NCBI GenBank assembly: GCA_964429915.1 | Contig: CAYSDZ010000013.1 | Span: 1 to 64,000, forward strand | Reading direction: 5' to 3' | DNA: 64,000 nt | Source of the DNA: Alteromonas_F sp964429915 | GTDB lineage: Bacteria; Pseudomonadota; Gammaproteobacteria; Enterobacterales; Alteromonadaceae | Part shown: piece after piece, positions 27,294-35,121 of the stretch | Layout: the number at the start of each line of letters is the position of its first letter | Numbering within the stretch: the first letter of the stretch is position 1 | Program-made: the position numbers and the translations under genes | Notes under the pieces: generated by a model | Told to the model about the DNA's origin: nothing | What the model saw: only the letters and a program-made list of their open reading frames with translations | Databases searched by the model: none

Positions 27294-30200
27294 TTACAAA
27301 GCCCGATTATGCCGTGTAAGCAGAGCCACAACCGCTGGCGTAAAAAACAAAGAAAGCACGACAGAAAAGCCTACTCCACCAGCAATCACTACCGCTAATG
27401 GCGGCCAAAAAGAACCCTGAGCAAAAATCAGCAAAGGAATTAAGCCGCCCACAGTTGTTAAGGTCGTCGATAATATATGTCGACTACAGCTCATTGTTTC
27501 TTTGACTATTTCTTGTTTATCCCCCGTTCTTGCCCGTTTATTTGCTTTTATCGCAGCTATAACAACGATAGAGCCATTAATCGTTACCCCAATTAGCCCT
27601 GCGCTCCCTAAAATGGGGTTAAATCCAATGGGTAAACCTGACAACCACAAACTGAGAAAGCCGAGCCCTACCGACAATACTGCAACAGCACCAATAACCA
27701 CGGCCAACCGCACGCTGCTGAAGGTAAGAATAAGCGTCGTGATCATCAATACTAAAAGCACTGGCAAATAAGCCGCTAACTGACCTATTGCTTGATTTTG
27801 CTGATCAGCATCGCCTGACATAGACAAGCGATAACCCGCTGGCAATGTCAGGTTTTCAGCTAAGTAGTTACGCAATTGATTGCTTACGTCTACAGCAGGG
27901 ACTCCTGGCAATAAAAAAGCCTGTACTTTATTCAAGCGTTCACCATTTACACGGGTAATACTGCTTATCGCCGGTTGAAGCACGAGTTCGCCAATCGTAT
28001 CAACGCTTGCCCACTGGTCTACGCGCTGAGAAGACAAAATAGGCAAGCCTCCTATTGATGAAGGCGCACTTCTAACTTCATCAGACATTCTTACTCGAAT
28101 AGGAATATCTTCTGTACCCTGTAACAAAGAACCGTTTGTTTCACCCCTTAGTGCTCTGTTTAACTGTACAGAAATGTCATCGAGACTCACTCCAACAGTT
28201 GCGGCAATATCTTGATTCGTTTGTAAAATGAATTCAGGCTCAGTAAAAGCGATACTGGCGATAGATTGAGTAATACCCCCTATTTTCGACATAGCTAGTC
28301 TAACTTGCTGCCCCAAATCATTTAACACCACTAAATCAGGACCAAAAATTTCTATTTCTACGGGTGCAAAAATAGGCGGCCCTTGGCCAAACCCTCTTAC
28401 CACCACACGCAGGTCGGGGTGGGTATCTTGAATGGTTTGCTGAAGCGTTGCAGTGAGTTCCGCTGCCGTTTTTACACTATCAGTCGTGATAACTGCATTG
28501 GCATAATTTGCTCGATTTTCAATGCCCATCACTTGATTGTAATAAACAGAAGGTGTTGAACCACCGATATGCCACGTGACCTGTTCAACACTTGTAATGC
28601 GTTTTAGCTGATGGTCAATACCTTTTATCGCATCATGGGTTTCATAAATACTCTGACCAAAATTACTCCACACGTAAACTTGGAACTGATTGCGATCCGC
28701 ACTGGGAAAGAAGACATTTGCCAATTGAGAAGCAAAAACAAATCCGCTAATACAAAACACAACAACACATACCACAATTCGCTTAGGACGTCTTACCGCC
28801 CACAAAACACAACGTTCAAAGCTCGACGAAACCTCGGGTAAATCAATTCCGGTAAAAAAAGATTTGATGTTTTTATCACTTGGAAGGTATCGAGCCGCAA
28901 GGGCCGCAATAATAGTAAGCGAGATAACTAGCGAGCCCACTAATGCCATTACAACACTGATTGCGATAGGGCCAATAAAATCGCCAATGTTGCCATTGAG
29001 TAAAAAAATTGGCATAAACCCCAATACGGTTGTAATGGTGGACGCCGATAAAGGAATAAAAAGGTGTTTGACTGCTTTGCGCATAGCCCCAATACGACTC
29101 GCGCCCGGTTTTTGCAGGTTGATGCGTATTTCATCAGTGATCACAATGGCATTGTCTATCAACAATCCAATGGCAATAATGATACCGAAAATTGACATCT
29201 GATGAATTTGTTCACCGAAAAAACTTAGGGAAAACAAAGTGAACGAAGCACAAAGAGGTAATGCAAGCCCAACGATAAACGACGCTCGCCAGCCCATAAA
29301 TAACAGAATAACTAACATCACCACGAGTGAGCCAAGCAATAAATTCGTGGTCAGTTCTTCTAATCTCGCTTGGGTATACAGGTTTTGTTCAAACACCACT
29401 TCAACATCAACACTATCACCGAATTGTGAGCGAAACTGTGCGATAACTGCGTTGGCTTGTTGGGTCCATTTGTCAACTCGAACATTGGTTTGCATTCGGG
29501 CTGCAACCGTCACTACCCGTTGTGAATCGACTAGCATGATACTGCTTTCTGGGGTTTGCCATCGTTTCTTTACTGACGCAATATCTCCTAGCCTCAGCGT
29601 TGAACCTTGGTTGTTCACCAGTGGTATGGAACGGATGGTGTCGATTGAATCTAAACCCTGTGCAACCTGAATTCGAATATTGTAATCACTGCCGAATAGT
29701 GAACCAGATGGTAGCTTAGGGTCAGCCTGACGGATGAGCTGGCTGACCTCTCCAACTGTTAAGCCCGCCATTGCTAGTTGGTTTGGATCTATCTCTACCA
29801 CCACCTCTTCTTGCGGCGCACCAAATATTCTTACCAATTCAGTGCCCGAAATATTTCGAAAACGGTCAGACATTTCATCTGCAAGGCGCGAAACAACTGC
29901 CAACGAAACAGGGTGTTTGGCATGGGGTTTGATTGCAACCAGTTGAGTAAACGCCGTAGCACCGCGTTTATCGTCTAACACAGGTGTAGAAGCGCCGACG
30001 GGAAAACGCGTAGACGCATCGGCAATGGCATCACGAATTTTGCTGAAAATTTGCTGGTTAGTTGTATCGTCTACCCAGTCTTGTAACTCTACTGAAATAG
30101 AGGAAAAACCAGCACTGGACGTGGATGTGAGTTTCTTTATTTCAAATAAAGTACGTAGTTCGTCTTCTAAAACATCCGTAACCAGTGCTTCTACTCGCTG

Positions 30201-30365
30201 TGCAGATGCGCCCGGAAAAGGAGTTAATATGATCACATTACGCAGATCAATTCTTGGATCTTCCAAACGCGGCAAGGTGAAGATCGCAGACACGCCAGCA
30301 ACCAATATGACCAAAATACTTAAAACCAATAAATGGCCGTGACGAAAAAACAGTGCTGATGCCAT
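27294..30365 (-). CDS. RND efflux transporter, inner-membrane permease
   Basis: The 1023-residue protein has twelve membrane helices in the RND pattern with two large periplasmic loops and the paired internal repeats; PGASAQRVEALVTDVLE and the EVVVEIDPNQLA loop are typical. The TM4 relay reads GLLIDNAIVITDE (one Asp plus Asn instead of AcrB Asp-Asp) and the TM10 segment GVTINGSIVVI lacks the AcrB lysine, so it belongs to a branch different from AcrB. The substrate cannot be predicted. It follows its adaptor gene by 18 bases; no outer-membrane factor is encoded nearby. Confidence 0.9.
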   Translation of the reverse strand: MASALFFRHGHLLVLSILVILVAGVSAIFTLPRLEDPRIDLRNVIILTPFPGASAQRVEALVTDVLEDELRTLFEIKKLTSTSSAGFSSISVELQDWVDDTTNQQIFSKIRDAIADASTRFPVGASTPVLDDKRGATAFTQLVAIKPHAKHPVSLAVVSRLADEMSDRFRNISGTELVRIFGAPQEEVVVEIDPNQLAMAGLTVGEVSQLIRQADPKLPSGSLFGSDYNIRIQVAQGLDSIDTIRSIPLVNNQGSTLRLGDIASVKKRWQTPESSIMLVDSQRVVTVAARMQTNVRVDKWTQQANAVIAQFRSQFGDSVDVEVVFEQNLYTQARLEELTTNLLLGSLVVMLVILLFMGWRASFIVGLALPLCASFTLFSLSFFGEQIHQMSIFGIIIAIGLLIDNAIVITDEIRINLQKPGASRIGAMRKAVKHLFIPLSASTITTVLGFMPIFLLNGNIGDFIGPIAISVVMALVGSLVISLTIIAALAARYLPSDKNIKSFFTGIDLPEVSSSFERCVLWAVRRPKRIVVCVVVFCISGFVFASQLANVFFPSADRNQFQVYVWSNFGQSIYETHDAIKGIDHQLKRITSVEQVTWHIGGSTPSVYYNQVMGIENRANYANAVITTDSVKTAAELTATLQQTIQDTHPDLRVVVRGFGQGPPIFAPVEIEIFGPDLVVLNDLGQQVRLAMSKIGGITQSIASIAFTEPEFILQTNQDIAATVGVSLDDISVQLNRALRGETNGSLLQGTEDIPIRVRMSDEVRSAPSSIGGLPILSSQRVDQWASVDTIGELVLQPAISSITRVNGERLNKVQAFLLPGVPAVDVSNQLRNYLAENLTLPAGYRLSMSGDADQQNQAIGQLAAYLPVLLVLMITTLILTFSSVRLAVVIGAVAVLSVGLGFLSLWLSGLPIGFNPILGSAGLIGVTINGSIVVIAAIKANKRARTGDKQEIVKETMSCSRHILSTTLTTVGGLIPLLIFAQGSFWPPLAVVIAGGVGFSVVLSLFFTPAVVALLTRHNRAL

Positions 30366-30383
30366 AGTCTGATCCTGTAGAGC

Positions 30384-31484
30384 CTAATCCTGTAAAATCC
30401 GGACGCGTTGACCCGGCACAATACGTTGCGTGCCTTCTCGCACTATGCGCTCACCATGCTCAACCGCACCGCTGATAAATGCTCGCTTATCATCCGAATA
30501 AACGACTTCAACAATTCGAGCGCTTATTCTTGGTTTATCTTCCTTTGTTATTACGTACACGGTCCACATCCCACGAATACCACCACTCAACGCTGTAAGT
30601 GGCACCCACATGCCAGACGCAGATTGGCTAACAGGCACGACTAAATTCACAATTTGCCCAGCTCGCCCCTTCCAGTTTTTATCATTCACAGTCAAAAACG
30701 CATCCTGAGTGCGCGTTTGCGTATTTTGCACATTTAAAAAACGGTCAATCATGGCTGATGCTTCTTTATCGGCAAAATCAACTAAGTCACCCGGGGCTAA
30801 TCCATTGGCAAGCTTCATCGGCAAACTCGCTCGTAACTGTAACTGATTGTCAGTTTGTATTGTAATAACAGGCTGCCCTGCGTTGACAGTCGCTCCTGTA
30901 TCAACGTGGCGTTGAACAACCGTTCCACTGAAAACCGCCACGATAGATGAGCGCTGGAATTCCACTTCTAAGCTTGCCAGTTGGGCCTGAATTTGCTTCA
31001 CACTGGCTTTAGCAACATCTACATTCGCAGAGGCTTCATCGAGAACTTGAGCCGATTCCAAGCCTTTACTGACGATGCTTTGAAGCCGGTCTTTTGATAA
31101 TTGGGCAAGCGTTTGTTCTGCCATCGCTTGGTTTAGGCTAGCTTGTAGCTCTTTTTTTCCCGCCGATAAACGAGCAGTATCTAGGGTTGCAAGCACGTCG
31201 CCTTTGCTGACTACACTACCTTCGTCAACCTTTATGCTTTGTACGATGCCACCCACATCAAACGCAATTTGAGCAGACTCTAAGGCTTCTACCCGAGCAA
31301 GCACTCGCTGAGAATAGCTATAGGCCGGTTGCAATACTACGTCGATGACTGTTACCGGAGCCGGTTCAGGTGATAAATTTTCAGGCTGCTTATTGCCAAG
31401 GCCAGCAATCATCATCAGCGCAATGAGTCCTCCGAAGCCGACGACGCTCAGCACTAATAACTTGCCGCTCATTGGAAATTTCAC
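30384..31484 (-). CDS. RND efflux periplasmic adaptor (membrane fusion protein)
   Basis: The 367-residue protein has an N-terminal membrane anchor (SGKLLVLSVVGFGGLIALMMIAGL), a biotinyl-lipoyl half-motif (GGIVQSIKVDEGSVVSKGDVLATLD), a coiled-coil hairpin (about 110-180), the second lipoyl half (VAVFSGTVVQRHVDTGATVNAG) and beta-barrel and membrane-proximal domains. It links the RND permease to an outer-membrane channel. I place the start at GTG 31484 because AAAGGA lies seven bases before it; an upstream ATG at 31544 would put 20 charged residues ahead of the anchor. Confidence 0.9.
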   Translation of the reverse strand: MKFPMSGKLLVLSVVGFGGLIALMMIAGLGNKQPENLSPEPAPVTVIDVVLQPAYSYSQRVLARVEALESAQIAFDVGGIVQSIKVDEGSVVSKGDVLATLDTARLSAGKKELQASLNQAMAEQTLAQLSKDRLQSIVSKGLESAQVLDEASANVDVAKASVKQIQAQLASLEVEFQRSSIVAVFSGTVVQRHVDTGATVNAGQPVITIQTDNQLQLRASLPMKLANGLAPGDLVDFADKEASAMIDRFLNVQNTQTRTQDAFLTVNDKNWKGRAGQIVNLVVPVSQSASGMWVPLTALSGGIRGMWTVYVITKEDKPRISARIVEVVYSDDKRAFISGAVEHGERIVREGTQRIVPGQRVRILQD

Positions 31485-31704
31485 ATTGTGTTCCTTTTTC
31501 TTTTGCCTGACTTCATTAAACAAACGCAGTCGGCACGATAACAAACATTGTACGTTGATAATCTTAATATAGGCGATCTTTGAGCACTCTATCTATCTTG
31601 TTCAACGAGTTCGCGTTTACACAAGTATTATTCTGAATAACCTACAGCCTTGCACTCGCATTTGATAAACTGTAATTATGGTTTAGTTGATGCTTGAAAA
31701 ATAA

Positions 31705-32721
31705 ATGACTCCACTCGTTGGCACACATGTTTTATCGGTTGAGCAATTTGACCGCGAAGCGATATATTATATTTTCGAAACTGCACGTTTGATGCAGCCT
31801 TACGCATTGCGTCAAAAGCGTACTACTGTGCTCGATGGCGCGATTCTTGGCAATCTGTTTTTTGAACCTAGCACAAGAACTCGAGTGAGTTTCGGTACAG
31901 CGTTTAATTTGCTAGGCGGTCATGTAAGAGAAACGACAGGGAAAGAAAATTCAGCCTTGGCGAAAGGAGAATCACTTTACGACACGGCAAGAGTGCTTAG
32001 CGGCTATTCTGACATTATTGCCATGCGACATCCTGATGCTGGCTCTGTCGCTGAGTTTGCAAAGGGAAGTCGAGTACCGGTTATCAACGGTGGCGACGGG
32101 GCTAATGAACATCCCACTCAAGCTTTGCTCGATTTATTTACGATTGAACGAGAATTGTCGTCTCATGGTAAAGGGATAGACGGTTTACATATCGCAATGA
32201 TTGGCGATTTGAAATACGGAAGAACCGTGCATTCTTTGTCTAAGCTTTTGTGTTTATTCAAGAATATTACGTTTACGCTTATTGCCCCTAAAGAACTGTC
32301 GATGCCGCAAAAAGTGCTTGATGAAATCGACAACGCTGGTCATAAGTGGCAAGTGGTAGAGCAAATAGAAGGCAGCCACAATGCCGACATTTGCTACCAA
32401 ACTAGGATTCAAGAGGAGCGCTTCCCGTCGCAGCAAGAAGCCGACAAATACCGTGGGAAATTTAGACTAAACCAAGCAATCTATACGCGGCATTTTCAAT
32501 CGAAAACTGTCATTATGCACCCTTTACCGCGAGACTCGCGGTTAGAAGCCAATGAGCTCGACAATGACTTAAATCTCAACCCTAACCTTGCTATTTTCAG
32601 GCAAACTGACAACGGCGTGTTAGTAAGAATGGCACTTTTCGCATTAACATTAGGGGTAGAGAAATTAATACAAAAACACGAAAAACCCGTAGTGTGGTAC
32701 AACAATAAAGAACAAGGTTAA
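31705..32721 (+). CDS. pyrB: aspartate carbamoyltransferase catalytic subunit
   Basis: The 338-residue enzyme condenses carbamoyl phosphate and aspartate in pyrimidine synthesis. It shows the carbamoyl-phosphate loop FFEPSTRTRVSFG, the ALAKGESL loop, NEHPTQALLD and the aspartate-binding MHPLPRDSRLE. It is longer than E. coli PyrB (about 311 residues), and no regulatory pyrI follows, so it probably belongs to a longer, PyrI-independent class. No attenuator-like leader was seen upstream. It ends one base before the hemL start. Confidence 0.93.
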   Translation: MTPLVGTHVLSVEQFDREAIYYIFETARLMQPYALRQKRTTVLDGAILGNLFFEPSTRTRVSFGTAFNLLGGHVRETTGKENSALAKGESLYDTARVLSGYSDIIAMRHPDAGSVAEFAKGSRVPVINGGDGANEHPTQALLDLFTIERELSSHGKGIDGLHIAMIGDLKYGRTVHSLSKLLCLFKNITFTLIAPKELSMPQKVLDEIDNAGHKWQVVEQIEGSHNADICYQTRIQEERFPSQQEADKYRGKFRLNQAIYTRHFQSKTVIMHPLPRDSRLEANELDNDLNLNPNLAIFRQTDNGVLVRMALFALTLGVEKLIQKHEKPVVWYNNKEQG

Positions 32722-32722
32722 T

Positions 32723-34006
32723 ATGAGTCAATCAGACATTCTTTTTGAACGTGCTCAACGTTCTATTCCTGGTGGAGTAAATTCACCTGTTCGCGCCTTT
32801 AAAGCAGTGGGAGGCACGCCTCGCTTTATAACGAAAGCTGACGGTCCTTACATATGGGATGTAGACGGCAAAAGGTACATAGATTATATCCAGTCATGGG
32901 GCCCAATGGTGCTAGGCCACAACAACCCTAAAATTCGACAAGCCGTCATAGACGCTGCGCAACATGGCTTAAGTTTTGGTGCACCGACCGAAGCAGAAGT
33001 GATCATGGCTGAAAAAGTAAAAACATTAGTACCGTCAATGGAAATGGTGCGCATGGTTAATTCGGGTACTGAAGCCACTATGTCTGCGATTCGGCTAGCC
33101 AGAGGTTACACTGGTAAAAATAAAATCATTAAATTCGAGGGCTGTTATCATGGCCATGCAGACTCATTGTTAGTCAAAGCAGGGTCTGGCGCGCTAACAT
33201 TGGGTGTACCTAGCTCTCCTGGCGTACCTGACGACGTAGCTAAACATACGCTTACACTCGAATACAACAATGTAGAATCGGTACAACAAGCTTTTGAAGC
33301 TCATGGTGACGATATTGCCTGTATTATTGTAGAACCTGTTGCAGGCAATATGAATTGCATTCCTCCTGTTGAAGGGTTTCTTGAAGGCCTGCGAGCGATA
33401 TGCGACCACTACCAGAGCGTGCTTATTTTTGATGAAGTGATGACTGGCTTTCGAGTCGCACAAGGCGGTGCTCAACAACGTTATGGTGTTTTACCCGACT
33501 TAACCTGCTTAGGTAAAGTGATTGGTGGCGGCATGCCAGTGGGTGCATTTGGCGGAAAAAAAGAAATACTGACGCATATTGCTCCCACCGGTCCAGTTTA
33601 CCAAGCGGGCACTTTATCTGGAAACCCAGTGGCAATGGCAGCAGGTTTAGCCGCTATGGAGCAACTTGAAGATGCCCAGTTGTATGATAGTATTTTCGAA
33701 AATACTCTGTCTTTAGCTACAGGAATTCGTGATATTGCACACAAACACGGTATTCCCATGAGTATTAACGTGGCCGGTAGTATGTTTGGTTTGTTTTTTA
33801 CCGATGTCGAAAAGGTGACTAATTACCAACAGGCAATTAATTGTAATACGGCTCAATTTAATAAATTTTATCATGGTATGCTAGATTCTGGCGTTTACTT
33901 AGCACCGGCATCATACGAAGCCGGCTTTGTTTCAAAAGCTCACACAGAGAGTGTGGTAGCGAGCACCTTAGAGGCTGCCGAAAAGGTGTTGAGCCACATA
34001 AATTAA
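32723..34006 (+). CDS. hemL: glutamate-1-semialdehyde 2,1-aminomutase
   Basis: The 427-residue PLP enzyme makes 5-aminolevulinate for haem. It shows SIPGGVNSPVRAF at the N-terminus, NSGTEATMSAIRLARG, FEGCYHGHADSLLVKAGSG, IFDEVMTGFRVA and the Schiff-base lysine in CLGKVIGGGMPVGAFGG. Length and motifs are full. Its ATG lies one base after the pyrB stop with AAGG in the end of pyrB as ribosome site, so the two are co-transcribed, an unusual pairing of pyrimidine and haem synthesis. Confidence 0.95.
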   Translation: MSQSDILFERAQRSIPGGVNSPVRAFKAVGGTPRFITKADGPYIWDVDGKRYIDYIQSWGPMVLGHNNPKIRQAVIDAAQHGLSFGAPTEAEVIMAEKVKTLVPSMEMVRMVNSGTEATMSAIRLARGYTGKNKIIKFEGCYHGHADSLLVKAGSGALTLGVPSSPGVPDDVAKHTLTLEYNNVESVQQAFEAHGDDIACIIVEPVAGNMNCIPPVEGFLEGLRAICDHYQSVLIFDEVMTGFRVAQGGAQQRYGVLPDLTCLGKVIGGGMPVGAFGGKKEILTHIAPTGPVYQAGTLSGNPVAMAAGLAAMEQLEDAQLYDSIFENTLSLATGIRDIAHKHGIPMSINVAGSMFGLFFTDVEKVTNYQQAINCNTAQFNKFYHGMLDSGVYLAPASYEAGFVSKAHTESVVASTLEAAEKVLSHIN

Positions 34007-34019
34007 CATTAGGATGTAA

Positions 34020-35090
34020 ATGGAATTCACGACGGTTATGCATGTTGTTACACTCGCTCTGCTAGGGTACAGCATCTTCGTAACCGTCTTGTGGTTGCGC
34101 TGTTTTCGAAACCCCCGCAATCAATCGCCGCGTTCAGATCTTAACTCTTCACTTTCTAGCTCTATTGACATGCTCAATGCCAAAGCTAACGAAGCCCTCG
34201 CATTAAGCAATACTATTAAAAAGTTTGTGCCTAGACAGTTTCTTGACCATTTCGAACAAAACAGTGTAGGCGCACTTGAATTAGGGCATGCTGTTGATGA
34301 GGAGGTGGCCATTTTATGCTGTGATATTCGCGGCTTCACTAGTATGTCTGAAATTCTCACACCACATGAACTGATGCGTTTTCTTAATTCTTATTTTTTA
34401 AGAATGAACGGGCCCATACAACAAAACAATGGCTTCATCGATAAATTTATTGGCGATGCAATTATGGCCTTGTTCGACCATCCAGGTGGCACGGCTGCTA
34501 ATAAAACACAAGATGCCATTAGGGCTGCCATTGCGTTGCAAAAAACCGTTAATCTTTACAATGAGCATCGTCGAAACTGCAATTACAAACCGGTTTCTGT
34601 TGGTATTGGCATCCATTTTGGTTCGGTGATTATTGGAACGGTGGGTTCTGACGATCGTATGGATACGACAGTTATTGGTGATAATGTTAACGTTGCGTTT
34701 CGTATTGAATCCTTAGCCCCCAAATACAAAGCCGAGATATTGGTCAGTGAACAAGCTTTAAAAGCAGCGGGTGACGAATTAGCGATTGAAGCCAGATTGC
34801 TTGATTTTGTTCGCGTAAAAGGTCGTTCTCGACCTGTTAAAATATACGAAATACTCGACCATCTTCCTAATGAGACAAAGCAACAAAAACTCAGTATAAA
34901 GCACGAGATAGAACAAGGTCTTCGTTGTCGAATGAATAAACAATGGGAAAAAGCCATGGATTATTTTAGCGAAGCGCTCTACAAAGCACCTGATGATCGC
35001 TTGGTTGCTCATCACATCGAAATGTGTCGGCGTTGCCAAACCATGGCCTTACCTGAAAACTGGGATGGCGCGATGACCTCTCCCACGTAA
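34020..35090 (+). CDS. membrane-bound class III adenylate cyclase
   Basis: The 356-residue protein has one N-terminal transmembrane helix (VVTLALLGYSIFVTVLWLRCF), a linker, and a class III cyclase domain (about 90-270). Catalytic residues are visible: metal aspartates in CCDIRGFTSM and FIGDAIMALF, the purine-specifying Lys (IDKFIGD) and Thr (MDTTVIGD), and the transition-state pair in DNVNVAFRIE. The Lys/Thr pattern favours ATP over GTP. A C-terminal helical region (about 290-350) resembles a TPR. It follows hemL by 13 bases, so it may be third in the pyrB-hemL unit. Confidence 0.88.
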   Translation: MEFTTVMHVVTLALLGYSIFVTVLWLRCFRNPRNQSPRSDLNSSLSSSIDMLNAKANEALALSNTIKKFVPRQFLDHFEQNSVGALELGHAVDEEVAILCCDIRGFTSMSEILTPHELMRFLNSYFLRMNGPIQQNNGFIDKFIGDAIMALFDHPGGTAANKTQDAIRAAIALQKTVNLYNEHRRNCNYKPVSVGIGIHFGSVIIGTVGSDDRMDTTVIGDNVNVAFRIESLAPKYKAEILVSEQALKAAGDELAIEARLLDFVRVKGRSRPVKIYEILDHLPNETKQQKLSIKHEIEQGLRCRMNKQWEKAMDYFSEALYKAPDDRLVAHHIEMCRRCQTMALPENWDGAMTSPT

Positions 35091-35121
35091 ATAGGCTCAA
35101 ACTTGTTTTCTACAATACTAT

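Noticed and set aside
29239..29670. 143-residue plus-strand frame inside the RND permease gene
   Set aside because: It is an antisense shadow with no start context or family resemblance.
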